Shown piece by piece: positions 24,114 to 36,600 of a stretch of DNA of 64,000 nucleotides. Under the pieces are notes generated by a model that saw only the letters and a list, made by a program, of their open reading frames with translations, was not told the origin of the DNA and searched no databases. Position 1 is the first letter of the stretch, and every line of letters begins with the position of its first letter. The translations under genes were made by a program, and so were the position numbers. Source of the stretch: Mesotaenium endlicherianum (lineage: Eukaryota > Streptophyta > Zygnematophyceae > Zygnematales > Mesotaeniaceae); contig WELA01003228.1 of assembly GCA_009602735.1 (NCBI GenBank), forward strand, positions 18,281 to 82,280. Direction: 5' to 3'.

Positions 24114-26281
24114 TGCGATTAGGATACAAGAGACGAACTGCGAAAGCTGTCTCGAGGTGAGGCGGAAGGAGTGAAGCTGAGATGGCAAGGGAGCAGTGAG
24201 AAGGCGTGGTAGAGACGAGGGTAACGTCTGCTTCAAAGGCAAGCTAGAGGAGCATGTCACCTTTTTTTTCCCCGGGATGCAAGCGGCTCCCTGTTGGCGC
24301 TCCCTTATCTGAATGTCGAGAGCCGATAGCCATGTCATTGGCGGAAAGGATACGCCTCAGCCTACAGGCAAGTTCGTTTTCCTGCTCGTTCATTGGTCAG
24401 TTTAGTACCTTTTTCCGCTCATAATATTTTTGGATTGTATACTTACCAGATTTTCCGGCATATTTGTACCTGGTCACCTTTGAACGTCGATCTAGAAACT
24501 TCTGGCCTCAGTGAGTCGTCGATGGGTCCGCGTCAGTTCCCGTAGTCATAAGATGGATTGAAAAGGTGAAGGCGGAGGCTGGCGGAAGTGGGCGGAAGCA
24601 GGCGGAAGAATACGCTTTCTCCAAGGACCAGGCTCAAATGAGCGGCCACCTCGCTTTAGCGGCATCTCTGGAAAGCACAAACCCGTCGCTATTTCTGGAA
24701 GTCGCTGTCGTGAAACATGCTCTGTAATCCACAGCAGATTTTGGATCTGGCACCCTTCTGACGGTGTTCGTGTAACAGTCGTATTTGAGAACGAAGAGAA
24801 CTGATACCAAAGGATGTGCGATCACCAAACATGTACGATCTTTTCCTCGTTCTCTCACGTAGCCCACCTCATAGCAACGGTTGCCAAAACCGGAGCGGGA
24901 GAGCGCATGTTAAGGATATTGCAGAGAGCAGGGCTCCCTTCATCGAAACGACGTTATTTATTCGGCTTGATCGCCGCCAATGCGAGGAACGGCTTTACAA
25001 CTTTGGCCAGCTAGCTTGAAGTGCATGTGTGACACGCATGAGGATGTTCACTTTTGGGTCCTCACGGTATTTTTCATGAAGTTTCAGTAGTTGCTAAGGA
25101 CTAAATTTGTTTAAATTTAAAACAGAAATGGCGTCGTTATGTTCTCCTAGTCGCTATAAGCACCTCTTGTCAGTGGTTCGCCCAACAGCTTATCTTGTGT
25201 TGAGATGGTGTAATTACCCGGCCTTTGATTCTGGTCATGCTGACTTATTGTTATCACAACACCTTGAAAGTAATTGGGCACTGGTCTAGTGTTGTAATCG
25301 TACTGAGAGACCGTTTGCCCTCTTCTCAAGGTAGGTCCAGACAGACACCAACTGCCTCCGGAGTGGTGTGGAGCTCTGTGGTCAATTCTTCTTGTTACGA
25401 AAATGTGAGGTCCAATTGATGTTGTTAGACATACAAGGACTGCCACTTCCATGCTGTGTATCATGTTTTCTCAAAAACGTAACTGTGTTTGATGGCAAGC
25501 CGAGAAGCTATTCCTTACAGACGTCGATGTAAAAATTTCAGTCCAACTAAGTAGGTGTATGTCACCTGCCTCCTCAAACGACTGGCCTCCATGCCCATGT
25601 TCTTATTGTGGCCTGGTAAACCCTCACATACAGGAACCAACAACGTCCTTGTGATCGTCCCTCGTGTGGTGATCACAGGTAAGAAGCTAGAGTGGTTTAT
25701 TTCAGCTGAGGTTAAATCACTGAAGATGGACGCCCTCCCTATTCTACACCCTCTCAATCTGTGTTGCTCTACTCATGGCAACTTCCCTTAACGGTTTTTA
25801 GACCCTAATAAGACCTCACCCCTCCCAGCCGTGTAAGAACCACTACTCAAGTTAGCAGGTGTAGGTGACCTTCCTCATGCGCGGTAGTACATATTCACTG
25901 TGAGTATTGCAAGTGCTTCTCACGCGGTGTCACAAAGCCCATGAGCCGTGATTTTTGCATTCACAAATTCTACTTGAATCACTTTCCTTGCCAGCTTGCT
26001 GAGGATGGCATGATTCTTTTGCTTCTAGTTTTTGAATGATAAAAGCTGGTAGCTTCTGAGGACCCTCTATATCAGGAAAGAGACTGGAACGTACTGCACA
26101 ATAGCCCTAGGGATGCACGCCATTCACAGAACAGGAGCAAACGAGAAAAAGAGGACAGAAGAAGCAGCACACAGCCTATTATGTAACGTAAGACATGTAC
26201 AGGCATGGCAGTAGCCATGGATCACCCTAGAGCTATTAACATTGGGAATATACCTGGCGAACAATGTCAGCACATCCCCTC
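24114..26281. other. Intergenic region upstream of psaE
   Basis: About 2.2 kb between the psaE start and the 3' end of the Doa10-type ligase gene. The psaE promoter should lie in the first few hundred bases. No gene, RNA or clear repeat is recognised in the remainder. Confidence 0.45.
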
Positions 26282-29200
26282 CTAATTGCCAAGTGAACCA
26301 TCACCTACCTGCCTGTCTGCTCCTACCCCCCTACTGCTGCTACCTCCTCGCCAACTAACAGACCCATCTACCCGGATCAAGGACTCGCCACTACTCTGGC
26401 CACTCGCTCGAGCTTCCTCCGAATCGCCATTGTCCTCTAGCGAGCTGTGATACCAATCTGACTCCTGCCCACTCAACTCCGAGTTTGCCTCTTCATAGGA
26501 TTCGTCGTCAGCAGCAGCTGCTCCCCCTGCTGCTGATTGGAACAAAGCCCTGTTGGTGTCTACCCTGGGCTTCACTGGACCAAAGTTGTGGAGCCGCCTG
26601 CCCACCAAGTACCTGTCGTCTCTGATGGTGTTGTGCAACTCCAGAACCCATTTGTGCGCTCTACAGATGCCGTACCAGGCCAGAGTCAGAGCGAGGGAGC
26701 CGATCCATGCGAAACGATAGACTGCAGACTCTACAAGTAGGGGAAAGCCCAGCAGCGGGACGAGCCCCCTGGCAAGGACAAATGGCACGCAGAGAGCGGT
26801 CAGAAGATTCACGAGCACTGGGACGATGATGTTGCGCAGCACCCAGAGTGCATGCAGGTTGGCAAACCCGTCTGCGCGCACACGCTCCAGCTTGCGCCGC
26901 CAAGTGTCGTTCACAATCAGGTCCGCCTGGCCCATCATCACCTGCATAGACGGCCATTCCGTTCCCGAGTACATGCGATCCCCGTTGAGCAGAGCTTCCA
27001 GAGACCCCCTCCCTTTTCAAAAGAGGGATCACGTGCGCTGGCAGATAAATCTCGCTTACTTCGAGCTTATGCAGGCAAGTTTGCGAACATACAATGACAA
27101 TAAGAATCTCTGAGAAATTTGTTCAAGTCAAGTGAGCCTACTTTTGGACCAGAAGGAACTCCTGCAAGCAAATGCAAAGTGAATCGCAGCCAGAAGGAGT
27201 CTGGAGGCTACCCTAGTGGCCCAGATCAAGTGCGTGCTTCATTTTACAATTGCTCGCTTGAGTACGCTATATCATCAGCATTCAACCTAAGAAGAACCTC
27301 ATAACAAACAAATTAGGGGAATCATAAGCAACTGGCCACCACAGATCTCATCCATCACAAACAAGGGAAGAGCAGCTTCTAGTACCCTGGTGGCACAACA
27401 CTCGCGCACAGAGAGGAAGGAACATGCGGACACTCACCAGGCGAGTCCAGACCTTCAAGAAGACGAGACCAAAGGCCCAGTCCTGGTACAGCAAGATCAC
27501 GGGGCTCTCGTCGACGGGCACTCGCAGCGGAATGAGCAGCAGCAGCTCAAACAAGAGCCCCAGCAGCACGGGCACCACGCCGATCTGCTCATCAGCAGAG
27601 GAGGACAAGAACGAGGCCCCAGCATTCGTCATCAGTCAATACTCATTGAAGTTTTGCTGCGTAGCCTAGCACTCCTCCCCAACCCCCCTCTCCCCACACC
27701 GCCCCACCCCTTGAGGGCACCTGATCTGTGGGACAGAGCAACACAGAACCCATGACAGACGAGACTCCGAACGTGCATGCATGCACGCAGGCAGAGCCAC
27801 AAGGCAAGCAGTCAGAGTAAAGCGCCGTAATTGGGGAAAGGGTGGACCTTGCCCCATGGTCAGAGATGGACAGAAAAGTCCCTCACAACTACCATGCAAC
27901 AGCACTGGCACCACAGCGCTCATCAGCGACGCCCTCTGGCTGACCCACAATTTGTCCTGTGTGAGCAAGCTATGTGCGATGCTGCAGGGTGCCAGGAGGG
28001 TGCAGACACGCGAGGGGCTGGTCACCGGCCGGCTGTGACAACTCACCCAGAGCGAGAGGAGGGCGGCACTCTTGGCCACAATGCAGGCCCACTTGAAGAT
28101 CTGCGCCGCGAGCACAGAGACGTCGTGCGTGCGCAGGTAGCCGGCAGCGTAGCGCACGCCCGCCAGCGCGCCCCACAGCACGTAGCACCCGATGCCAAAC
28201 GCGTACACATCTGCCACAGAGTTTCCCATGCTCAGTCTGTCAGCTTCTGCCAGAAAGCTCCCATGATGAGTTTGTCGACTTCATTTATGTCATCGGCGAG
28301 AGGGTTTTGCAGAAGAAAAGCGCAGCACAGGGCAGGGCAGGGGAAAGGGGCCAGCGGGAGGCGGGGGAGGGGGCACTGGCACTGGCACTGGCACTGGCAC
28401 AGGCAGGAAGCAGGCATCCAGCAAATGCCGATAAAATCATCTGGCAGATAGTAAGCCCTCGCAAGTATCTCCACCCGCCCAGCCCCACCCCCAGTCATAC
28501 TAAGTATGGTAAGGGCAAAATTTTCGAAAATCTATCCCCTGAGCACGCTGGCTATCTACCAGAAAGTACTGGTGAATTCATGTGTATTATTCACTGCACT
28601 GCTCCCTCATGCACGGCGGCGTCACGTCGGGAGCCCACACTCAATCCTCTATGAGGAAAGAGTGCCATTCTCCTGCGCTGAAAGGGACAACAAGATCTGC
28701 AGCGCTACTAACAGCGCAACAGCCACCAGGTGCAGGCGAGCCAAGGACTGTCAATTCACATCCTGCAAGCTGCTCATGGGAACACTGGCGGCCGCAAGAA
28801 GGGGGCCCTCACCATTGCACTGGGCTCCCTGAGTGAAGGGCAGGCGCGTGAACCACCCGAAGACCGCCCGCCCGATGAGCACGGGCACCACGGTCATGCT
28901 GGTGTTGAACACGAGCAGCGTGGTCCACGCCGCCAGCAACAGCAGCGCTATGCGCACCGCAAAACTGCACCCCACAGCGCGCAGATGGCGTGTAAGAAGA
29001 GCGTCTCCTGGACACCCATGTGCGCCTCATCCTGGCCCTGGCCTTTGCCCAAACGGGAGGGCGGCCGGGCGGCCGGGCGGGCAATACGGGACTGCCAGGT
29101 TTAGCACCACAATCCAAGAGGGACAGGATGGTGCCTTGACCACGTCCTATAAGTGCCCTGCTTACGTCATGCGCTTACAGGGAGCCCCTGTTATATTCAC

Positions 29201-32200
29201 TTGCTGCCTTGACTACTACCTGTGCACTGGTCCACAGAGACCGCTGTGTCACCAGCTGATGTGGAGTGGCCAGAGCACAAAGGTTTCTCCGCAAGGGAGT
29301 GAGTTGCAAGAGAAGACCAGACCACGTAGGCAGCAAGGCACGCACAATGAAGACAAGCCGTCAATCTCGCGACTGGCTCCGGCATCCAGGTGCCGGTCTC
29401 CCTGACTCGACAAGGACGCAACCCTCAGAAAAAAGATCGCGTCCTTCAACCACACACACAACCGCTCTCCAGCTCTGAGACGCGGTGTACCCACGGGACT
29501 TACTCTTCGTCGTCTCTCCCCCTCTCGCTCTGCCCGGTCTTGGCCTCGCTCTCTGCCTCCGCGGGGCCTTCCTGTGCCATTCCAGGAGCCGGAAGAGGGG
29601 CCATGGGGGGCGGCGGGGGGGGTCCCAGGAGAAGCTGCCGCCCGAGGTCGTTGCCGCCGCCCGGGAGTCCTCTGTCGTTGGCGGCGGCGTGCGTGCCATC
29701 TGGCGGGGGAAGCAGATACTCGGCCAGGCCCAGGGCGGTGCCCACGGAGGACACCCAGAGGCGCAGCACGCGCTTGAGGGTGGAGCGCGGGCGGAAGTGC
29801 TCGATAGTGAAGGGAACGCACACGTGGAACAGCAGCATGTCGGCAGATATTTCGGCAAATGGGTCGGAAAACCTGCAGCAGCACACCCTGTCTCCCTTAG
29901 GGCGATGCAGAAGCAAATGACGCTGTCCGCGTCTCTGACCCCTCTTCCAGGGGGGGGGCCAAGAGGCTGGGGGGCAGTGAACAATTTTGAACCGATGCGG
30001 AACAGTCCCTTCTTTCTCGTGAGCTACGTTCAGTTCAGTTCAGCATCACACCACTGGACAAGCACCTCACGTCCCCCACCAATTGGCACACGACAGATGT
30101 CACAGCTGTTGGCAGTCAAGCTTGGCACGCATCTCATCCTCTACAAGGCAGCATACGCAGAAGCAGGCGCCTCGACCGACAACACCCCTGGGCCATGAAG
30201 CATCCCTGAGCCTCTGAGGCAGTCGACTGCGTGCCCACGCCCCAACGTCCTGCTCGAGGATCTAGCACCGCTCTAGTACACGCGCGTTACCAAAGCTCCA
30301 AAATATCGTTGCACATCATACACCATACAACATACAACAAACACTATACATCATACACCACACATGGGAGGCACTCCCATTCCCCAGGAACAGCAGGTAG
30401 CAACTGCGCTTGACAAGGGCCGGGCCCGAAGCCGCCGCACAGCAACGAAACGAGAGAATGCGAGAGCCACGCTGACTCCACTTGGGCTTGTCAACGGGCT
30501 CTCACCTCCAGTTTAGAGGGAACATGGAGGGGGACAGCGCGAGCGCGAGGCGCGCAGGCGCGTAGATGAGCATCACGATGAGGTTGCCGTACACGACCAC
30601 CGACAGCAGCACGCGGCGCGCGTGCTTGGGCAGGGGGTCGTCGATGAGGTCCCGGAACGGGTTGTAGTTGGGGTCTGCGGGGTCTCTTAGGAACGCCAGC
30701 ACGCCGTGCCTCAGCACCTGCACGCAAAAGGGAAACAAGCGCAAAAAAAGAAAAGATATGAGCTCGTGCCGTCGCCCCAAGCGCGCCGTCTGCCAGCAGC
30801 TCCCAGGCGAGCCCCCTCTGCTGGCTGGCAGGCAAGATGGTCACAGAGTCATCCCAAGCTCAATGCCAAGAGCAGCCCTGCTGGAGCGTACCAGGTCCAA
30901 GGAGGGGGCCACTGGGATGGGTTCATGGAGCGAGAACACCCACGATAGGCGTGTGCAAAAGCACGCGCACAGGAGGGTGTGGGGTGCCACCTACAGTAGC
31001 TTCAGAGCTAGCTGGTCAGCTCAGCCTCTGACCACCAAAGCCGACGAACGCCAGGCACAACTTAAGAAGTCATGATGGCCCTTGCAGTGGCAAGCTCAAA
31101 GAAGCCAAGCAGCAGCGCAAGGGAAGGGGGGGNNNNNNNNNNNNNNNNNNNNNNNNNNNNNNNNNNNNNNNNNNNNNNNNNNNNNNNNNNNNNNNNNNNN
31201 NNNNNNNNNNNNNNNNNNNNNNNNNNNNNNNNNNNNNNNNNNNNNNNNNNNNNNNNNNNNNNNNNNNNNNNNNNNNNNNNNNNNNNNNNNNNNNNNNNNN
31301 NNNNNNNNNNNNNNNNNNNNNNNNNNNNNNNNNNNNNNNNNNNNNNNNNNNNNNNNNNNNNNNNNNNNNNNNNNNNNNNNNNNNNNNNNNNNNNNNNNNN
31401 NNNNNNNNNNNNNNNNNNNNNNNNNNNNNNNNNNNNNNNNNNNNNNNNNNNNNNNNNNNNNNNNNNNNNNNNNNNNNNNNNNNNNNNNNNNNNNNNNNNN
31501 NNNNNNNNNNNNNNNNNNNNNNNNNNNNNNNNNNNNNNNNNNNNNNNNNNNNNNNNNNNNNNNNNNNNNNNNNNNNNNNNNNNNNNNNNNNNNNNNNNNN
31601 NNNNNNNNNNNNNNNNNNNNNNNNNNNNNNNNNNNNNNNNNNNNNNNNNNNNNNNNNNNNNNNNNNNNNNNNNNNNNNNNNNNNNNNNNNNNNNNNNNNN
31701 NNNNNNNNNNNNNNNNNNNNNNNNNNNNNNNNNNNNNNNNNNNNNNNNGGGGGGGAGGGGGGGGCTTTGTCACAAACCTCGCGGAGGAGGCCGACGAAGA
31801 TGCTGACTTGCAGCATGTAGGTGATGCCCACGAACCAATGCAGGAACACGGACACCAGGGGCATGGAGGCCAGGAAGGCCGTGCGCTGCTGCAGCGTGGC
31901 GCCGAAGAGGCCCATGGTGCACACGTCCAGCCACCAGCCGCACAGCAGCGGGAAGACGCCCAGCTCCACCAGGAGCAGCCCCCCCACCTTGATCGGCACG
32001 CCGACATACCTGCGCGGCAGAGTAGGAGATCCCCGGTTTTCATGAGCTCCAGCACACCAACCACACCCATTCCGGCAAAACCCCGGGGAGAGGCCTCCCA
32101 GCCGCAATCGCAACCTTCATACCCTCCAACAGTGACGTGACGAAACTTCACAAGCGTGAAAAAAAGCTTGACCAAAGCGACATTCCAACAACCCGCGTAT

Positions 32201-34764
32201 GGAGGATGAACCAGCCCAGAGAAAGAGCGGGCGGGCAAGCAAAGGCGGTTGGTGATTGTGGAGCGCGCACCTCAGGCCCGCCACGACCTGCCGAGCGGCG
32301 TTGGGTGCCGCTTCTGCCGCGGAGTATATCTGGCCATGCACGCCGTCGTTCGAGCTGCCCCCTCTCATGTACCTGATGAGAAGCACTCCGCAGACGTAAG
32401 TGGCAACGGCCACTATGATGACACCATACCCTATTGCCACAATGACAGCGTCTGAGAGAGCAGGGTTGTGCTGAAGCACGGCAGAGCTTGAGCCAGTTGC
32501 GTTGCCTGTCCCTTTAACCCCTCCCGGTAATAAGGCTGATCCTGCCTTGTTTGCTCCACCTTGTGATTCACTGTCTCCCGCAAATAGGACGCCCACCTCT
32601 CCTCCCTGTATGCCAGCAGGGGGTGCCGAGCTAGCCTCCTTAGCAGGTACAGTACAGAAGCCCTTCTCACTCGGCTCCAAAACCCCATCAGGCAGCCACG
32701 TGGCACGTGACGCATCCCCAAGCGCAGCTGAGTTGCCCATCCAAGTCGTTTTTGAATCCAGCATTTGGGCTAGGGTTGTGTTTGAAGCCAGACTGAACAA
32801 CTGTTCAGGAGCTGGGGGCGCCAGAGATCCTGGCATGCCACTACTGCCTGCACCCCCTGCAGGAGGCATCAGATAAGCTGTGGCTGCCAGTGACATGCGG
32901 CCCAGAGTGAAGGGCACCGCGAGGACAAGGAAGAGGAAGACACAGTTGCTGACGAGTACCTGCACGATTAAAAAAAAAAAGAGGTCAAAACGTTCTTCAG
33001 CACAGCAAACAGGTTGACGCCACGCTGCCGTATGTGCTGTCCAGTGACCATGGCAGTCATTTCACACATCCGCATGGTAACTAGTGATTGGTGACATCGC
33101 GATATTGACCAGAAATGCGTGGACATTGCGATACATGCACCACAATCCGTGTGCACATGACCGCACCCCAGCAACCCATCCTGTATGCCAGCAGGTTGCA
33201 AAGATGAATCTCCACACCAAACAGACGCCTTCCTAGATCCTAGAGCATGTCTCCATGGATTATACAGCTCTCAAATGAGTCCCAGGCTTCACACACAGCG
33301 CGAGACAGATGGGTGCAGGTAAGGTACACGCGCACCCAGCGACGCATACCGTGATGGCGTTCTCAAAGAGGTTGATCAGAGGGCCCTGCATTCCAACAAG
33401 CTCCTCAAACGGGAGATCTTCCGCAGGGTCTCCCATCTCCATATCCTGGTTACCAAAGTCTGCAAGACCCCCCCTTGGCCCATTGCCTTGGCCACGGGCA
33501 GCCACGTCATCGGCACCTTGGTCGTGCCAGACACCTGGCAAGAACCCCTGCCCCTGCACTAGAGGCCCAGCCTCTCCTGGCACATTGGCTTCGCCACCCT
33601 CTCCGGGCAGAAGTACAGCGTGCCGGTGCCTCTCATCTGGCCTGATGTCTTCGGGAAATCTTTGGCCTACGTGACCTACACCAACATCGTTCTCTAGCTC
33701 TTCAGCCTGCTCCCTCCTGTGGCGCAGGTGATCTCTCAACGATGTTGCCCCCAGAAACACGAAGACTATAGCGGCAGATAAGAAGGACCCATATACGCAA
33801 TCTGTAAGGTATAGAGATGATGTGCACCTGCTCAAGAATAGGCTGTATGCGGCTGATATGCCTCGAACAAACGCTAGTCGAGCTAACCAGCAGGTGCAGT
33901 AAGGGATGAACAGAAGCCACACACAGAGAACAAGAGCTAGGCGTAGCACAAAGTGAAATCCTCGTGCAACCCTAAGTGCTGCACCCATTACTAGTTCCCC
34001 GACAGGAAGTTGGGCCGGGGCATTTTCGGCATAAACTGGAGAGAAGGAGAAGGCGTGTTTGCAGACCTGGAACACAGACAACCAAAGACAAACCAAACTC
34101 ACGGTCCTTTAATAGCCTCTCAAAAGCCTTAACCATGACTGCCCTGTTTTGCCCGCCAACAGGAGTGTCTCCATGGACTACACCAGGAGTCTAAATCTTA
34201 TTGCTGACAAGATGCTAGTGCGTGACACAAAGTGTCTGCCTTCACTACTGGGCTTCGTAGAATCCCTACTACTCCGCTTTCTTCCTCAGTCAGATACAAA
34301 CATATCTCGCATGTTGTCCAGCATGTGAAACCTTGTGCAGATCAAGAGGGGCACTAGAAGGTGATGGGCCATAACAGATATGCCCTTCAACAATGAACGA
34401 AAGTCAGATAATAATTGTGCCCATAGCCACAGTTCCATGAATTATGCAATCGGAAGCAGAAGCGCAAGTGGGCAACTCTTGTTTGCACACTCACCTCACA
34501 ACTTCGTGTATTGCTGTGATTTAGCCACTGCAGTAAGCAATCCTGGTGCACATACTTTATGCTGCCACTACATGCACACGGGTAGTACAAGGGATTGCTC
34601 TCATCCCCAGGAGTTCTACATATGCGACAAAAGTCTTCATCTTCTTCATCTCTACTACTTGCTTGCAGACGCGCTCGATTCAAAGCTACCTCCTCGTCCA
34701 CCTGTGCCCTAAAACGCCTTTCCTCTTCCCGGAACCTCCTCTCATGATCTGAGACATCTCCCAT
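26282..34764 (-). CDS. SUD1: Doa10/MARCH6/SUD1-type ER membrane E3 ubiquitin ligase
   Basis: Minus-strand exons: 34764-34495, 34066-33350, 32959-32271, 32009-31778, (gap), 30717-30508, 29872-29504, 28964-28813, 28210-28047, 27584-27438 and 26941-26282. Sampled joins are in phase. The N-terminus carries a complete RING-CH finger: C46 and C49 (FCRICRTPG), C63 and C65 (YYPCACSG), H73 and C76 (YVHQDC), C89 and C92 (across the first intron). Then comes KHAFSFSPVYAENAP, as in Doa10. Many membrane segments follow, including YVGVPIKVGGLLLVELGVFP, VPVDESPVILLYQDWA and FAWIGSLALTLAWYGICRA; DDRYLVGRRLHNFG is diagnostic near the C-terminus. The protein ubiquitinates misfolded or regulated ER proteins for ERAD; in Arabidopsis SUD1 affects sterol (HMG-CoA reductase) and cuticular lipid regulation. 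An assembly gap hides at least one exon after 31778. The Ser/acidic loops after the first membrane block are large but look disordered. Confidence 0.93.
28374..28400. repeat. 6-bp tandem repeat (CACTGG)n
   Basis: Between four and five copies lie in an intron of the Doa10-type ligase gene. Confidence 0.85.
31133..31748. other. Assembly gap (616 N) inside the Doa10-type gene
   Basis: The gap is bordered on both sides by runs of G (GAAGGGGGGG on the left, GGGGGGAGGGGGGGG on the right), like the other gap in this window. It lies in the intron after the 32009-31778 exon and probably hides coding sequence. Confidence 0.95.
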
Positions 34765-35691
34765 TCTTGTTAAGAACTGGCAGTAAGTTACGAGGAGTCA
34801 GACAGAAAAGACATGTCCCTGCTGCCCAAATATGGGCCTTGAAGTGCTATTTTGCCACAAAATGTCGTATATGACCTTTCAAGTTGCACGGTCGACCACG
34901 ATGTTTTCTAGAAATTGGATTCCGCGACTTTATACGCCATCCTTAGCAATCGCGAAACACACTTTACTTGCATCATCAGACTTCTAAGACATGTAGAGAG
35001 CCCTATAACATGTAAACATCCACACGGACAAATGCTATCGAAATTTCAGAATAGACGGGAGATGACGCCTATGACGATAATAGTCTTTAATTACCTGATC
35101 CGAGTGCACAATCAACGTCTAGCACTGGTTAAGCTGCTTCTTACCCATTCCTACCATACTCTACGTATACGTGCATTCGTGGTGCACTCATCATGGTCTT
35201 GCATGTTCCCTATTGATCCCGGCAAATAAGCTGGTCGACGGGGGACCTTCCTCAGCAACAAGCCTTGCTGGCCAACACTGGCGAAACGTTAGGCCAAAGT
35301 TTGAAAAAGAAAGAATTCCGGTTTTACGTACAAACCAGTACAAACTTTTCACAAGTGCCAATTCATGATAGGCAGGCCCTCTCCTGCCTATCCATGTCTT
35401 TACCCCGGGCACGTTTGAAGGTTCTCGACACTTGTCTCGTCAACCTGGTCAACCTTGTAGGTGGCCCTCGCACGTAAGTCAATAACCTGGTTCATCACCA
35501 AGGGTTGACCTCGCACGTGTATCGGTAGATGGCTGGACTTGGTTGACTTTGCTTCCATGCAGGTTTGAACCGGCAAAGGCCATTACTAGATCAGTAGGCT
35601 TAGTGTTCACAGACAGAGCTCACTTACATCCTCTTTTTCAAAGGCGTTCATAGATTTGCAAAAAAAAATGGATACTCTAGTTCTCCTTACA
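34765..35691. other. Upstream region of the Doa10-type gene, possibly part of an LTR of element B
   Basis: No supported ORF. The end reads TTCTCCTTACA followed by CCCCTCCCTTTC, which on the minus strand is a polypurine tract followed by TGTAAGGAGAA. This looks like the inner edge of a 3' LTR belonging to element B. The outer end could not be fixed because no second copy is in the window. The ligase promoter should be here as well. Confidence 0.35.
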
Positions 35692-35841
35692 CCCCTCCCT
35701 TTCAGCTAAGGCGACCCGCACCTTAACTGAAATCTATTTCTGCTTTCCATCTTTTCGGCTGCAAGGGTTTGGAGTGCAGTCAAGACGGTCCCATCGTCCT
35801 GCCAAAACCCCTTCCTCGCCAATGCAAACGTATGCCATTTA
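35692..35841 (-). mobile_element. Element B, left remnant (Ty3-type, PHD-integrase family)
   Basis: A short stretch between a possible polypurine tract (35692-35703) and the GCATT duplication of element A. Together with 49824-50819 it appears to be one older element that A landed in. The insertion falls near the end of its integrase ORF, in a region resembling the start of a PHD finger. It is a broken fossil, older than A. Confidence 0.4.
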
Positions 35842-35846
35842 GCATT

Positions 35847-36565
35847 TGAAATGAATCGGCTTACCAAATAGTCGATTAACAATTAATAAAGATCTTTATA
35901 TCAGCAAGTAATCTTTGTGGATTTTTGTTAACTGGTTAAACGGCAAAAGGACAACACTAGCAGTGAACAACACTCGTAAGTCAAATGCGAGTAAACTAGC
36001 ATCAATAATGCAATCAGTAAAACTCGTACATAAGCAAGGTTAGAAGACAGTGCGTATCAATGACTTTTCGCCTTGGATTCAGATCTCTCTCAGTAAGCTG
36101 TACAAGAGAGTTGGCCTCGTTTCCGAATGCCGAACTCGAGAGCAATGCCTAGCATATGTACATGGAATGAGTTTACTGTTCAACGGCCAGTGCGATGGCA
36201 CCGCCTACCCGGGAGTTAACCACGTTGGTAGGACCTCGGTTAACCAAATCCACCGCCATCTCCCATCATCCCGAATCGCCATCCATCATAGGGATGTCAT
36301 CTGGCCATTCATCTAGCATACCACACTTAGATGCATATCGAGGCAGTTCGTTGCTACCGGGTACGGAAGTCAACTGGCTGTCAAAGAATGTGTCGGCAAG
36401 CTGACTTCAGTTGACTTCAGCCTGCTGCTTCCGGCTGAGTCATTAAACTGCTATTAAATATAAAGTCCAGCAAACTGATTATTTAACTAGAGTTCAGCAG
36501 GCTGAACATGACTAATTATTATATTTAAATGAATACTATATCTACTAATATATTGATTCATTACA
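35847..36565 (-). repeat. Element A 3' LTR
   Basis: 719 bp, beginning TGAAATGAATC and ending TTCATTACA in window orientation, so TG...CA with near-inverted ends. The same LTR family recurs at 49099-49818, 50820-51329, 51330-54895 (interrupted) and 61809-62523. All share the block GTGCGTATCAATG and CGCCTTGGATTCAG. Short frames in it recur with every copy and are not genes. Confidence 0.9.
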
Positions 36566-36600
36566 ATCCCTCCAACTTAACTTGTTGTCGCCTCGACAAC
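36566..36600 (-). promoter_or_regulatory. Polypurine tract and adjoining hairpin of element A
   Basis: Next to the 3' LTR the minus strand reads AAGTTGGAGGGAT, a polypurine tract that would prime plus-strand DNA. Directly before it is the perfect hairpin GTTGTCG-CCT-CGACAAC (36584-36600). The same pair recurs at 62542-62558 and, with one changed base, at 54914-54930. Confidence 0.6.

Noticed and set aside
29485-30198. Plus-strand frame of 237 codons in the Doa10-type gene
   Set aside because: Opposite a minus-strand exon (29872-29504) that joins its neighbours in phase and matches the family.
36050-36316. Recurring 88-residue frame (also at 49304, 54353 and 62000) that looks like a conserved small protein
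   Set aside because: Each copy lies inside an A-family LTR and owes its conservation to the LTR sequence; there is no sign of a gene.
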